A stretch of DNA of 64,000 nt from Pseudomonas arsenicoxydans (GCF_900103875.1 NZ_LT629705.1:4225001-4289000), one strand, 5' to 3'; positions 35,995-45,932 are shown, counted from the first letter of the stretch. Notes: generated by a model from the letters alone, not told the origin. Made by a program: numbers and translations.

Positions 35995-36035
35995 AAAGGC
36001 CTGCATGAGGAAACTCATGCAGGCCTTTGTCGTTT
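35995..36035 (+). terminator. Intrinsic terminator after tRNA-Leu
   Basis: AAAGGCCTGCATGAG and CTCATGCAGGCCTTT form a perfect 15-bp stem with a 4-base loop; a short T-rich tract follows. Confidence 0.88.
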
Positions 36036-36075
36036 TTGCTCCGTAATTTTAGCGGCCAGTTATTGAATGGCACTT

Positions 36076-36360
36076 CTAAACGAATGGCTGGCCAGTAAAA
36101 CCACGAGGTAATCTTTGCAGCCCGGTCATGGCAGTAAGCCGTTCCGTCCAGGCGGCGCGCCAGTCATTGGCGGTATGAGTAGCTTTGGCTTTGCGAGCGG
36201 CGCGGCGTGCAGCGTTGCGTTCGTCCTTGCGCGCGTCTTTGAATGCGTCGGTGTTTCGACAGCTTCTGCATTTGACGCGGGTTAGCACGTTGGTTGAGGT
36301 GAGGTTGCTACCTTTGTGACCGCAGGCCAAGTGCCCGCTGACTTTGAAGTGAGTGACCAT
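36076..36360 (-). CDS. Small basic protein with a possible zinc ribbon
   Basis: A 94-residue, highly basic protein starting MVTHFKVSGHLACGHKG. Two Cys pairs or half-pairs (CGHKG and CRSC) could bind zinc, and an Arg/Lys/Ala-rich helix (DERNAARRAARKAKA) follows. AAGGAGG lies 7 bases before the ATG at 36360, which fixes the start. Function not recognised; nucleic-acid binding is plausible. Confidence 0.8.
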   Translation of the reverse strand: MVTHFKVSGHLACGHKGSNLTSTNVLTRVKCRSCRNTDAFKDARKDERNAARRAARKAKATHTANDWRAAWTERLTAMTGLQRLPRGFTGQPFV

Positions 36361-36441
36361 CAGACGCCTCCTTCGTGACGTGTAGTCGTTAGACATCCCG
36401 TGGTTGCAGGCGTTCGCCAGGCCGGACAACAGACAAAAAAA

Positions 36442-36463
36442 TGGCCTGCATGCGGGCAGGCCA
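36442..36463 (-). terminator. Intrinsic terminator (minus strand)
   Basis: TGGCCTGC-atgcgg-GCAGGCCA; on the minus strand it is followed by TTTTTTT, a strong terminator signature. Confidence 0.8.
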
Positions 36464-36539
36464 AGGGGGATTCATCAAAGGAGTGAGCTGACTGTAGGGG
36501 GCGCGGTGTGAACATAACGTGAAAGAAAAGTCGTAAATA

Positions 36540-36562
36540 AAAAAGCCCGGCGCCAGGCCGGG
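36540..36562 (-). terminator. Intrinsic terminator (minus strand)
   Basis: CCCGG and CCGGG pair around a CGCCAGG loop region, followed on the minus strand by CTTTTTTA, about 110 bases downstream of the 76-residue gene. Confidence 0.65.
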
Positions 36563-36671
36563 TTGGGGGTATCGCAGGAGATAATCAAGCAGGCACGCAC
36601 GCAGTGACGATTAAGTCGCCGTTCGTGCGTGCTGAATCATGCCCTTTCTCGAAGGAAGAATCCGGATCAAA

Positions 36672-36902
36672 TCATCTGAACCTTGGCAGCGGTGGCTCGA
36701 CAGGTTTTAGCGAAGACAAGGTGTTTTGAATCAGCGGCTCGTCTTTTTCGATATCGTTCAGGCGATCACGGATTCTGAGGGCTGTCGGGTGCCCCCCTTG
36801 ATGATCCACCCAGTCGGCAATTTCCTTGCACGCGGCAGCAAGTCTGGCCTGACGAGAGTCAAGCAGGGTGAGCAGGGTGGTGATGGACTCTTTTTCGGAC
36901 AT
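36672..36902 (-). CDS. Small hypothetical protein
   Basis: A 76-residue protein (MSEKESITTLLTLLDSRQARLAAACKEIADWVDHQGG...) ending in a proline-rich tail. GGAGG lies 9 bases before the ATG, supporting translation. Mostly helical, no membrane segment. The function is not recognised. Confidence 0.78.
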   Translation of the reverse strand: MSEKESITTLLTLLDSRQARLAAACKEIADWVDHQGGHPTALRIRDRLNDIEKDEPLIQNTLSSLKPVEPPLPRFR

Positions 36903-37015
36903 GGCAAACACCTCCGTTCAAGAAACCTGGTAAGCGGCAGCAAAAAGCCCGCGAGTGCGAGCTTTCTGCCGATGGGGTCGCTGGTCCATCAGCTGTTTAA
37001 GTATAGACCCGGGCT

Positions 37016-37237
37016 TCAGCCTTGTCGGACCTTCACTTGAGACCTGGCATTGAGCTGTCGGCATTCACGTCGGGCATCTTCTTCAAGATCGAAACCGTCA
37101 CCAATGAAGCCATGGGTGCGGGTATCGGCGATGCGATACCAGACGGCGGCGTCGGGTGGCAGGTGACTGGTTTCTCCGGCTCGGCGGCCATGAATGATGA
37201 TCTTGTTGCAACGCTTCACAACGAAAATGTCTTCCAT
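37016..37237 (-). CDS. Small hypothetical protein
   Basis: A 73-residue protein starting MEDIFVVKRCNKIIIHGRRAG with an alternating strand/helix pattern and a terminal basic stretch. The start at 37237 is favoured over an ATG 11 codons earlier because of composition. No function is recognised. Confidence 0.65.
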   Translation of the reverse strand: MEDIFVVKRCNKIIIHGRRAGETSHLPPDAAVWYRIADTRTHGFIGDGFDLEEDARRECRQLNARSQVKVRQG

Positions 37238-37309
37238 GGCGTCACCGCAGCTGATTTGTGTCCACATCAACTATAGAAGTTCTTTGTGAACTCGCAAAAA
37301 ATGGACGGC

Positions 37310-38350
37310 TCAGTTCGTCGGTTGTGTCGCGGCGATCATTTTGTCCAGAAACATGGCCAGCCCGACTTCCTCTGCCCGCAGCCCTTTACGCGTCCTCGGC
37401 CTAGGCAGTTCGGCCAATGCGCCGAGCATGAAACCTTCGAGCACTGCCGGGTGGATGTAGCATTTACGGCAGACCGCCGGGGTGTTGCCCAACTGTTTGG
37501 CGACGTCTTTTACCATTGCCACCACATGGCGTTTTGCATCCGATTCGGGCTCCCACTGCAACTCTCGCAACACTGACAATGCCAGCGCGCTACCCGCCCA
37601 GGTGCGGTAATCCTTGGCCGAGAAGTCGGCGCCAGTGAGGGTTTGCAGGTAGGCATTGACGTCGGATGAGCTGACGGTATGCCGCTGGCCTTGTTCGTCC
37701 AGGTACTGAAACAGGTCTTGTCCGGGGATCTCCAGGCAGCGCTTGATGATTCGCGCCAGGCGTCGGTCTTTCACGGTGATCTGATGTTCGACGCCACTCT
37801 TGCCACGGAACTGAAACAGAATCGCACTGCCATTCACCTCGACATGACGGCTGCGCAGGGTGGTCAGGCCATAGGATCGATTTTCCCGGGCGTATTGGGT
37901 ATTGCCGACCCGAATCAACGTCGCATCGAGCAAGGTAATCACAGTCGCCATGACTTTGTCCCGACTGAACCCGGGAGCGTCGAGCAGTGCTTCCAGACGT
38001 TTGCGCAGCTTGGGCAATGCCTGGCCGAAATCCCGCAGGCGCGAATATTTGTCGGCGTCGCGCACTTCGCGCCAGCGCGGGTGATAGCGGTATTGTTTGC
38101 GGCCGCGCGCATCACGGCCGGTGGCTTGCAGATGGCCGCGCGGGTCGGCGCAGATCCACACGTTTGTGTACGCTGGCGGCACGGCGAGGGCGTTGAGGCG
38201 TTTGATTTCGTCGGGGTCCTTGATGCGCTGGCCCGCAGGATCGAAATAACAGAATTTCCCCCGCAACAGCTTGCGGGTGATTCCGGGCTGCGTGTCATCG
38301 ACATAGTGCAGGTCCGGTGGCAGCACATCGGGCAGCGCGGTATCGGGCAT
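37310..38350 (-). CDS. DNA topoisomerase IB (poxvirus-like)
   Basis: A 346-residue type IB topoisomerase, related to tyrosine recombinases. It has an N-terminal domain (DLHYVDDTQPGITRKL, RIKDPDEIKRLNALAVPPAYTNVWI, RDARGRKQYRYHPRWRE), then a catalytic domain with Arg in TLIRVGNTQYARENRSYGLTTL, Lys in FRGKSGVEH, the KDYRTWAGS box and the nucleophile Tyr in CRKCYIHPAVLEGF. The start at 38350 (MPDTALPDVLPPDLHY) matches bacterial members. It relaxes supercoils without ATP. Bacterial copies are accessory; their role is unclear. Confidence 0.93.
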   Translation of the reverse strand: MPDTALPDVLPPDLHYVDDTQPGITRKLLRGKFCYFDPAGQRIKDPDEIKRLNALAVPPAYTNVWICADPRGHLQATGRDARGRKQYRYHPRWREVRDADKYSRLRDFGQALPKLRKRLEALLDAPGFSRDKVMATVITLLDATLIRVGNTQYARENRSYGLTTLRSRHVEVNGSAILFQFRGKSGVEHQITVKDRRLARIIKRCLEIPGQDLFQYLDEQGQRHTVSSSDVNAYLQTLTGADFSAKDYRTWAGSALALSVLRELQWEPESDAKRHVVAMVKDVAKQLGNTPAVCRKCYIHPAVLEGFMLGALAELPRPRTRKGLRAEEVGLAMFLDKMIAATQPTN

Positions 38351-38426
38351 GGTGGGCAATCCTCGGCGACGAATCAGGGGCCTGTAAAGCCATTGACCGC
38401 GCCCGTTCGCCGTGGTGCCAGCGGAT

Positions 38427-39506
38427 TTAAGCCAGGACGGCCACCGCTTTGATTTGCGCCCAAAGCTGTTGGCCGGGGTGCACGCCGAGTTGATCCCGGG
38501 AGTAACGCGTGATGCGTGCGAGCAGTGGCGTGCCGGCTGCATTCAGGCGGATCAGCACGTGGGCGGCGTTGTCGGCGCCGATTTCACTGATAACCGTAAC
38601 GGGCAAGCGATTGAGGATGCTGCTTTGCTCGACGCTTTGCAGGCTCAGGCTGACATCGCGTGCCTGGACCTTGCAGCGCAATGCCTGACCTTGGCTCATG
38701 GGCGCGTGTGCCACCCGAATGCTCAGATCAGTACCGGGCAGTTGCAGCGTGAGCAATTGATAATGCGGGTCATAGGCGCTGACATGACCTTCAACCACCA
38801 CGCCAGCATCGTCGCCCAATGCCAGAGGCAAATCGAGACGCGCCAGGGTTTCACCGATGGGACCGCTGGCCAGCGCCTTGCCATCGTTGAGCAAGACGAG
38901 GTGATCGGCCAGCCGCGCAACTTCATCCTGCGAGTGACTGACGTACAGCACCGGGATGTCCAGTTCATCGTGCAAGCGCTGCAGGTACGGCAGGATCTCG
39001 TTTTTGCGCTGGCTATCCAGCGCCGCCAGCGGTTCGTCCATCAGCAACAGTTTCGGGCTGGTCAGCAGCGCGCGAGCGATGCCGATACGTTGCCGTTCAC
39101 CGCCGGACAGATGTTGCGGATGACGGTCCAGCAGATGAGCAATACCCAGCAGTTCAGTGGCATGCGCCATGTCGACCCGGCGCTGCGACTTCGGGATACG
39201 TTTGAGACCGAATTCCAGATTGGCCAGCACAGACAGGTGGGGAAACAGGCTGGCTTCCTGGAAAACGTAACCCAGTGCGCGTTTATGTGGCGGGACGAAA
39301 ATCTTTCTGTCGCTGTCCTGCCAGACTTCATCGTTGACCTGAATGAAGCCGCTTTCGGCCCGTTCCAGACCGGCGATGCAGCGCAAACACGTCGTCTTGC
39401 CCGAGCCGGAATGACCGTAAAGCGCGGTCACTCCGCGGCCCGGCATATGCAGATCGACGTCCAGGGCGAACCCCGAGTAAGTCAGTTTAAGGCGTGCATG
39501 AATCAT
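38427..39506 (-). CDS. modC: Molybdate ABC transporter ATP-binding protein
   Basis: A 359-residue ABC ATPase: Walker [10 protein letters not shown], signature [15 protein letters not shown], Walker [15 protein letters not shown]-terminal MOP/TOBE domain (about residues 290-355) binds oxyanion, as in ModC. It begins 3 bases after modB ends and completes the modABC operon for high-affinity molybdate uptake. Confidence 0.96.
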   Translation of the reverse strand: MIHARLKLTYSGFALDVDLHMPGRGVTALYGHSGSGKTTCLRCIAGLERAESGFIQVNDEVWQDSDRKIFVPPHKRALGYVFQEASLFPHLSVLANLEFGLKRIPKSQRRVDMAHATELLGIAHLLDRHPQHLSGGERQRIGIARALLTSPKLLLMDEPLAALDSQRKNEILPYLQRLHDELDIPVLYVSHSQDEVARLADHLVLLNDGKALASGPIGETLARLDLPLALGDDAGVVVEGHVSAYDPHYQLLTLQLPGTDLSIRVAHAPMSQGQALRCKVQARDVSLSLQSVEQSSILNRLPVTVISEIGADNAAHVLIRLNAAGTPLLARITRYSRDQLGVHPGQQLWAQIKAVAVLA

Positions 39507-39509
39507 CGA

Positions 39510-40190
39510 TCAGCTCCAGCCCGTTTTGGTTTTACGGCTGGAGTAGAGCGCCAGCAACACGGCAAATGAGAACACCAGCATCGCCCCCGCCAGCCAATGG
39601 GCCTGGGCGTATTCCATCGCTTCGACGTGGTCGTAGATTTGCACTGAGACCACGCGGGTCTTGTCGGGGATGTTGCCACCGATCATCAGCACCACACCGA
39701 ACTCGCCGACGGTGTGGGCGAAACCGAGAATGGCCGCCGTGATAAATCCCGGGCGGGCCAGTGGCAGAATCACGCTGAAGAAGGTGTCCCAAGGATTGGC
39801 GCGCAAGGTGGCGGCCACTTCCAGTGGGCGAGTGCCAATGGCGGAAAACGCGTTTTGCAGCGGCTGAACCACGAATGGCATCGAGTAAAGCACTGAACCG
39901 ATGACCAGCCCGGCGAAACTGAAGGTCAGCGTGCCGAGCCCCAGCGATTGGGTGAAATGACCGACAAAGCCATTGGGGCCCAGCGCCAGCAACAGATAAA
40001 AACCAATCACCGTGGGCGGCAGCACCAGGGGCAGGGCGACAACTGCCCCGACCGGGCCACGTAGCCAGGAGTCGGTGCGCGACAGCCATAACGCAATCGG
40101 AGTGCCGATGATCAACAGGATCACCGTGGTCAGGGACGCCAGTTTCAGGGTCAACCAGATGGCGGAAAAATCGGCACTCGTCAGGGTCAT
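39510..40190 (-). CDS. modB: Molybdate ABC transporter permease
   Basis: A 226-residue permease with five to six membrane segments and the coupling loop [25 protein letters not shown] typical of ModB. The ATG at 40190 directly abuts the modA stop, indicating coupling. Confidence 0.96.
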   Translation of the reverse strand: MTLTSADFSAIWLTLKLASLTTVILLIIGTPIALWLSRTDSWLRGPVGAVVALPLVLPPTVIGFYLLLALGPNGFVGHFTQSLGLGTLTFSFAGLVIGSVLYSMPFVVQPLQNAFSAIGTRPLEVAATLRANPWDTFFSVILPLARPGFITAAILGFAHTVGEFGVVLMIGGNIPDKTRVVSVQIYDHVEAMEYAQAHWLAGAMLVFSFAVLLALYSSRKTKTGWS

Positions 40191-40994
<804 letters not shown>

Positions 40995-41000
40995 TTAAAA

Positions 41001-41024
41001 CGCTATATATCGGAATATATAGCG
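41001..41024. promoter_or_regulatory. Putative ModE-binding palindrome upstream of modA
   Basis: A perfect 10-bp inverted repeat CGCTATATAT-cgga-ATATATAGCG. ModE operators have CG-x-TATAT half-sites with a short spacer, so this is a strong candidate for molybdate-dependent repression of modABC. No modE gene is in the window. Confidence 0.82.
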
Positions 41025-41076
41025 AAATGCCTGCAAACGGAATGTATGGGATGCCGGTCTCTGAAATCACACATGA

Positions 41077-41105
41077 CCTGTAGCAGCCTTCACCAGCTGC
41101 TACAG
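41077..41105 (-). terminator. Hairpin after the nitronate monooxygenase gene
   Basis: CCTGTAGCAG and CTGCTACAGG form a perfect 10-bp stem with a 9-base loop 10 bases after the stop. No U-tract; it also resembles a short REP-type palindrome. Confidence 0.55.
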
Positions 41106-41115
41106 GGGCGGTACG

Positions 41116-42180
41116 TTACCGACGCATCAACTTGGCCAAACCTTCTTCCGCCAAGCGCTTGGTCAGCTCGGCGGTCGTCGTTTCAGTGCACAACGTAAAC
41201 GCCTGCCCAGCCCAGAGGTTGCTGAAATCCGCTTCACCTTTGGCGCGCAACGGCATCAACGCACCACCGGCCAGAGGAAAGGCGGGGGCTTTATCGCTCA
41301 TGGGGCCGAGTTCGCGCATGACCCGATTGAGAATCCCGCGTGCCGGGCGGCCAGTGAAAAGGTTGGTCACTGCGGTCTCGCTTTCCTTGGCTGTGCGCAG
41401 CGCTTTGTGGTGGGACGGGCTGACCTTGGCTTCCGGTGTGAACAGATAAGCCGTACCCACTTGCACCGCCGAAGCGCCCAGCGCAAACGCTGCCGCGACG
41501 CCTCGCGCATCACTGATCCCGCCCGCTGCAATCACCGGCACTTTCACCGCATCGACGATTTGCGGCACCAAGGCAAATGTTCCGACCTGGCTGCTCAGGT
41601 CATCGCTGAGAAACATCCCGCGATGGCCTCCAGCCTCGTAACCCATGGCGATGATCGCGTCGCAGCCATGTTGTTCCAGCCAGATGGCTTCTTCGACCGT
41701 TGTCGCCGATGAGAGGATTTTCGCTCCGGTGGCTTTGACCCGATCCAGCAGGGATTTTTCGGGCAGGCCGAAGTGGAAGCTCACGACTTCGGGGCGAAAC
41801 TCTTCGAGCACTTCGCAGGCCGCGTTATCGAACGGTGCACGATTGGAGACCGGTGTCGGTGCTTCGAAATCGACGCCCAGCTCCCGATAGTACGGTTCCA
41901 GCAGATTCTTCCAGTCGCGCGCGCGTTGCTCGTCGGCGGCCGGCATTTGATGGCAAAAGTAGTTGATGTTGAACGGACGCTGGCTGTGTTGACGGATCGT
42001 CTTCAGCTCCTCGCGCAATTGATCGATGCTCAGCATGGCAGCGGGCATAGAACCCAGGCCGCCCGCATTGCTCGCCGCAATGACCATGGACGATCCGGTG
42101 GCGCCAGCCATGGGCGCCTGGATGATCGGCAGCTCGATGCCGAGCAGGTCAATAATGCGGGTGTCTGGCCATTGGCTCAT
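41116..42180 (-). CDS. Nitronate monooxygenase (2-nitropropane dioxygenase family)
   Basis: A 354-residue FMN enzyme oxidising alkyl nitronates such as propionate-3-nitronate. The TIM barrel carries PIIQAPMAGATGSSMVIAASNAGGLGSM at the N-terminus, AIIAMGYEAGGHRG and PVIAAGGISDARGVAAAFALGASAVQVGTAYL around the flavin phosphate. Length is normal. It appears to be a single-gene unit. Confidence 0.92.
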   Translation of the reverse strand: MSQWPDTRIIDLLGIELPIIQAPMAGATGSSMVIAASNAGGLGSMPAAMLSIDQLREELKTIRQHSQRPFNINYFCHQMPAADEQRARDWKNLLEPYYRELGVDFEAPTPVSNRAPFDNAACEVLEEFRPEVVSFHFGLPEKSLLDRVKATGAKILSSATTVEEAIWLEQHGCDAIIAMGYEAGGHRGMFLSDDLSSQVGTFALVPQIVDAVKVPVIAAGGISDARGVAAAFALGASAVQVGTAYLFTPEAKVSPSHHKALRTAKESETAVTNLFTGRPARGILNRVMRELGPMSDKAPAFPLAGGALMPLRAKGEADFSNLWAGQAFTLCTETTTAELTKRLAEEGLAKLMRR

Positions 42181-42421
42181 TTGAATGATTCTCCGACAGG
42201 TCGAACCGGTTTTTTACCAGCAGTCAGTGGTGCCAGTCGACTTTTAATTGTCCGCACAAGAAGCCGGATACCTCGATGATGCCGCCCGCCACGCACCCCA
42301 AAAAACGCCTGTTTCATGTGTAGGCAAGCGTGCGGCTAAGATGAAAGTCTTGTACGGCGAAATGTTTCTTTGTGGTATTTCAATAGGCCCACAACCTGAT
42401 TAATTCCATTGAGAGGTCATG

Positions 42422-43405
42422 ATGTTCAAAGGTATTTTGATCGACAAAGACGACAGCGGTTACCGGGCCACACTGCAAGAGATCAATGACGATCAACTGC
42501 CCGAGGGCGATGTGACGGTGCGCGTGGCGTACAGCACGCTGAACTTCAAGGATGGCCTGGCAATTACTGGCAGCAGTCCGGTGGTCAGGAAATTCCCGAT
42601 GGTGCCCGGGATCGATCTGGCCGGCAGCGTCGAGGCCAGTCAGCATCCGGACTACAAGGTCGGCGACCAGGTCTTGCTCAATGGCTGGGGCGTGGGCGAA
42701 GGGCACTGGGGCGGACTGGCGCAAAAGGCTCGTCTGAAGGGCGACTGGCTGATTCCGCTACCCAAGGAATTCACCGCGGCTCAGGCCATGGCGATCGGTA
42801 CTGCCGGGTACACGGCGATGCTGTGCATCCTGGCGCTGGAACATAACGGCGTGACGCCCGAGCAGGGCGAGGTCCTGGTCACCGGCGCCAATGGTGGTGT
42901 CGGCAGCTTCGCCATCGCGCTGCTGAGCAAACTCGGCTATCGGGTCGTGGCATCTACTGGCCGCACCTCCGAACACGATTACCTCAAGCAGCTGGGGGCC
43001 AGCGAAGTCATCGATCGCGCCACGCTTTCCGAGCCCGGTAAACCATTGGCCAAAGAGCGTTGGGCGGCGGTGATCGACTCGGTCGGCAGCCACACGTTGG
43101 CCAACGCCTGTGCCAGCACCAAGGCCAATGGCACGGTGGCCGCGTGCGGTCTGGCACAAGGCATGGACTTTCCAGCGTCAGTCGCGCCTTTCATTTTGCG
43201 TGGCGTGACCCTGGCCGGGATCAACAGCGTTACCCAACCCAAAGCCAAACGTGTAGAGGCCTGGAATCGCCTGGCGAAAGACCTGGATTTTGCCTTGCTG
43301 CCGCTGATCAGCCATGAGATCGGCTTGAGCGAAGCCATTGAAGCCGCACCGCGCTTGCTGGCCGGGCAATTGCGCGGTCGAGTCGTGGTTGATGTGAACC
43401 GCTGA
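42422..43405 (+). CDS. AcuI/YhdH-type NADPH-dependent quinone/acryloyl-CoA reductase
   Basis: A 327-residue medium-chain dehydrogenase of the YhdH/AcuI subgroup: MFKGILIDKDDSGYRATLQ start, SSPVVRKFPMVPGIDLAGSV, LNGWGVGEGHWGG and the NADPH loop TGANGGVGSFAI. AcuI reduces acryloyl-CoA to propionyl-CoA and protects from acrylate. The second of two tandem ATGs is preferred because GAGAGG is then about 5 bases away. It converges on ada with no gap. Confidence 0.9.
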   Translation: MFKGILIDKDDSGYRATLQEINDDQLPEGDVTVRVAYSTLNFKDGLAITGSSPVVRKFPMVPGIDLAGSVEASQHPDYKVGDQVLLNGWGVGEGHWGGLAQKARLKGDWLIPLPKEFTAAQAMAIGTAGYTAMLCILALEHNGVTPEQGEVLVTGANGGVGSFAIALLSKLGYRVVASTGRTSEHDYLKQLGASEVIDRATLSEPGKPLAKERWAAVIDSVGSHTLANACASTKANGTVAACGLAQGMDFPASVAPFILRGVTLAGINSVTQPKAKRVEAWNRLAKDLDFALLPLISHEIGLSEAIEAAPRLLAGQLRGRVVVDVNR

Positions 43406-44470
43406 TTACACGGTTTCACGTTCCAGCAACTGGCGCTTGCGCTCGACACCCCAGCGATAGCCCGACAGGTTGCCGTCGCTACGCACCACGCGGTGGCAGG
43501 GAATAGCCACCGCGATGCTGTTGGCGCCACAAGCCTGGGCTACGGCGCGCACGGCTTTCGGCGCACCGATCCGTTGAGCGATATCGGCGTAGCTGGCGGT
43601 GCTGCCGGCAGGAATCTCCCGCAGCGCCTGCCAGACCCGTTCCTGGAATGCCGTTCCGCGTACGTCCAGTGGCAAGTCCAGGCCCATGGCCGGTGCTTCG
43701 ATAAAACCGACAACCTTGGCGATCAATTGCTCAAACGCGTGATCGGCGCCAATCAGGTTGGCACGTCGAAACTTGTCTTGCAGGTCGCAGACCAATTGGT
43801 GCGGATCGTCCCCCAGCAAAATCGCGCAGACGCCGCGCTCACTTTGCGCCACCAGAATCGCCCCCAGGGAGCACTGGCCGACCGCGAAGCGAATGTCGGT
43901 ATTCTTGCCGGCGGCGCGGTAATCGCCGGGTTTCATGCCCAACACCTGATCGGCCGACTCATAGAAGCGGCTATTAGAATTGAAGCCTGCCTCATAAAGG
44001 GCATCGGTGACCGAGCCGCCATGCGCCAGACGATCACGAACCTTGCGTGAGCGATGGGCTGTGGCGTACCCCTTGGGCGTCAACCCGGTCACGCCTTTGA
44101 ACACGCGATGAAAGTGGAAACTGCTCAGGCCGGCAGCCTGCGCCAATTCATTCAAGGCCGGAAGATGTTCGGCGGATTCGATATGACGGCACGCGGCGGC
44201 CACGATCACCGCGTGTTGTGCAGCAACGTCGCTTTGATCCTTTGCGGCCCGTTTGCTCGGACGATAACCGGCCGCCCGGGCTTGTTCGGCGGTGTCAAAA
44301 AACTCGACATTCTGCGGATTCGGCAGGCGCGCCAGACTGCTGGGGCGGCAATAGATACCGGTGGTTTTCACGGCATACACAAATTGCCCGTCCGCGCCCG
44401 GATCGCGTGCGACGACAGCCGCCCAGCGAGGATCGTCCTTGGTGGCAATTGTTTTCGAATGCGTTGTCAT
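43406..44470 (-). CDS. ada: Ada-like methyltransferase/regulator with a degenerate N-terminal zinc site
   Basis: A 354-residue protein with the full Ada layout: N-terminal Ada domain (about 14-80), AraC helix-turn-helix (LAQAAGLSSFHFHRVFKGVTG, then VTDALYEAGFNSNSRFYE) and C-terminal O6-methylguanine methyltransferase with active site AIPCHRV. In the N-domain only the methyl-acceptor Cys remains (GIYCRPS, Cys41); the other three zinc ligands are Ser45, Ser72 and Ala75 (RPSKRAA). So O6-alkylguanine repair should work, but phosphotriester sensing is doubtful. It follows alkB and a 2OG oxygenase. The start at 44470 has a weak ribosome site; an ATG nine codons earlier is possible. Confidence 0.9.
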   Translation of the reverse strand: MTTHSKTIATKDDPRWAAVVARDPGADGQFVYAVKTTGIYCRPSSLARLPNPQNVEFFDTAEQARAAGYRPSKRAAKDQSDVAAQHAVIVAAACRHIESAEHLPALNELAQAAGLSSFHFHRVFKGVTGLTPKGYATAHRSRKVRDRLAHGGSVTDALYEAGFNSNSRFYESADQVLGMKPGDYRAAGKNTDIRFAVGQCSLGAILVAQSERGVCAILLGDDPHQLVCDLQDKFRRANLIGADHAFEQLIAKVVGFIEAPAMGLDLPLDVRGTAFQERVWQALREIPAGSTASYADIAQRIGAPKAVRAVAQACGANSIAVAIPCHRVVRSDGNLSGYRWGVERKRQLLERETV

Positions 44471-44557
44471 GGCGTTATGTCCGTTGTCCCGTTTCATTCA
44501 GACTATCCAGCCAGCAGGATCGCGGCACTCCGAGTCTTGCGGTCGAATTCGAAGGTT

Positions 44558-45223
44558 TCAACCGGCGGTTCGAAAAGTGAAGTTGATCCGTTGCTCGCCC
44601 AGTCGCGGGTGATAACCCTCTTTGATCGGCAAGACGCCGTGATAGCGCAAGCGGTCGACGCCACCCCAGACCACGATATCGCCATGCAGCAGCCCTATGC
44701 GCTGGCTTTTGTCCCCACGTTCAAAGCCGCCGAACAGAAACGTGGCAGGTAATCCCAGTGACACAGACACTATGGGCGCTGCGTAGGAACCTTCGTCTTT
44801 GTCCTGATGCAATGACATCTTGGCCCCAGGGATATAGCGGTTGATCAGGCAGGAATCGGGTACGAAGTCCGCAAATCCCGCTTCTCGTGCCGCCGCTTGT
44901 GCCAGTTCGAAAAACACCAAGGGCATCTTGGGCCAGGGTTGTCCGGTCTGCGGGTCGTGACGCGTGTAGCGGTAACCGCTGCGGTCGGTAGTCCAACCCC
45001 AGGTGCCGCAACTGCTCAAGGCGACCGACATGGTAAAACCACCCGGCGTGACCATTTGCCGAAACGGTGCTGCCACCAGAACCGCTTCCAGTTCGGGCAG
45101 CAATTGTTCCAGCCAGGGCAGGGCAAAGCCTCGCAGGACGTAGGACTGTTCACCGATCTGCTCGCGTCGAGGCTGTTGCTCGGGCTCGGCATCGGCAAAC
45201 ATATCGAGGGTGGTCGGGCTCAT
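44558..45223 (-). CDS. alkB: Alkylated DNA repair dioxygenase AlkB
   Basis: A 221-residue Fe(II)/2-oxoglutarate dioxygenase that reverses 1-methyladenine and 3-methylcytosine lesions. It has the iron ligands in SLHQDKDEGS (His, Asp) and DRLRYHGVLP (His), and the 2OG-binding Arg in RINFTFR. TTDRSGYRYTRHDPQTGQPWP is the nucleotide-recognition part. The start at 45223 is 4 bases after the stop of the upstream oxygenase. It is probably co-transcribed with that gene and ada as an alkylation-response unit. Confidence 0.95.
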   Translation of the reverse strand: MSPTTLDMFADAEPEQQPRREQIGEQSYVLRGFALPWLEQLLPELEAVLVAAPFRQMVTPGGFTMSVALSSCGTWGWTTDRSGYRYTRHDPQTGQPWPKMPLVFFELAQAAAREAGFADFVPDSCLINRYIPGAKMSLHQDKDEGSYAAPIVSVSLGLPATFLFGGFERGDKSQRIGLLHGDIVVWGGVDRLRYHGVLPIKEGYHPRLGEQRINFTFRTAG

Positions 45224-45227
45224 GGGC

Positions 45228-45932
45228 TCATAACGCATCGTGAAAGATGATTCCAAGGGTATGCCGTTTTCCACTGTGCAGGCGACTCACGCCGTGGCGC
45301 ATCGTCACTCGGTAATAGCCGCGAACGCCTTTGACCGGGCGCTGACTGACCGCAAAGATCACGCCATCGCCTTTCTTCAGGCCGATGACCTGCGGGCGCG
45401 ATTGCATCCTCGGGCGCTGCTCGGTCAACACAAACTCGCCGCCGGTGAAATCTTCATCCGGTTCTGACAGAAGAATCGCCACTTGCAACGGAAACACGTG
45501 TTCGCCGTACAGATCCTGATGCAAGCAGTTGTAGTCCTGCGGCCCGTATTGCAGCAACAACGGTGTCGGGCGCTCCTGACCGGCGGCATGGCAACGCGCC
45601 AGAAACGCTTCGTGCGTTGCGGGAAAGCGGGTTGGCAGATCCATGCATTCGTACCAGCGATTGGCGATCGGTACGAGATGAGGGTAAAGCGCGCTGCGTA
45701 AGCAGGCGACCGCATCCGGCAGCGGGTATCTGAAGTATTTGTACTCGCCGCGTCCAAAACCGTGACGAGCCATCATCACTTGGGAGCGAAAGGGGGTCTG
45801 TTGCGGATAGAGCGCGCTGATTTCGTCGCAAGCCGTCACGCTTAAAAGCGACTCGAGTACGGCGCAGCCATCCTGATCGAGTTGTTGCTCCAGAGGCGCC
45901 CAGTCCAGCGTATCCAGAGAGAGTTCGCTCAT
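45228..45932 (-). CDS. 2OG-Fe(II) oxygenase (PF09859 type)
   Basis: A 234-residue dioxygenase with iron ligands in NCLHQDLYGEHVFP (His, Asp) and YYRVTMRHGVSRLH (His), and a 2OG-binding Arg near GKRHTLGIIFHD. It is distinct from AlkB in fold details (FTGGEFVLTEQRP segment). The location immediately ahead of alkB and ada suggests a role in alkylation damage, though its substrate is not established. It is the first gene of the three. Confidence 0.88.
   Translation of the reverse strand: MSELSLDTLDWAPLEQQLDQDGCAVLESLLSVTACDEISALYPQQTPFRSQVMMARHGFGRGEYKYFRYPLPDAVACLRSALYPHLVPIANRWYECMDLPTRFPATHEAFLARCHAAGQERPTPLLLQYGPQDYNCLHQDLYGEHVFPLQVAILLSEPDEDFTGGEFVLTEQRPRMQSRPQVIGLKKGDGVIFAVSQRPVKGVRGYYRVTMRHGVSRLHSGKRHTLGIIFHDAL

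Larger units (their letters stand above)
36361..36671. other. Intergenic region with two minus-strand hairpins
   Basis: No gene is seen. Two GC-rich hairpins with T-runs on the minus strand lie at 36442-36463 and 36540-36562, separated by about 75 bases; both could end transcription of the 76-residue gene upstream. Confidence 0.6.
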
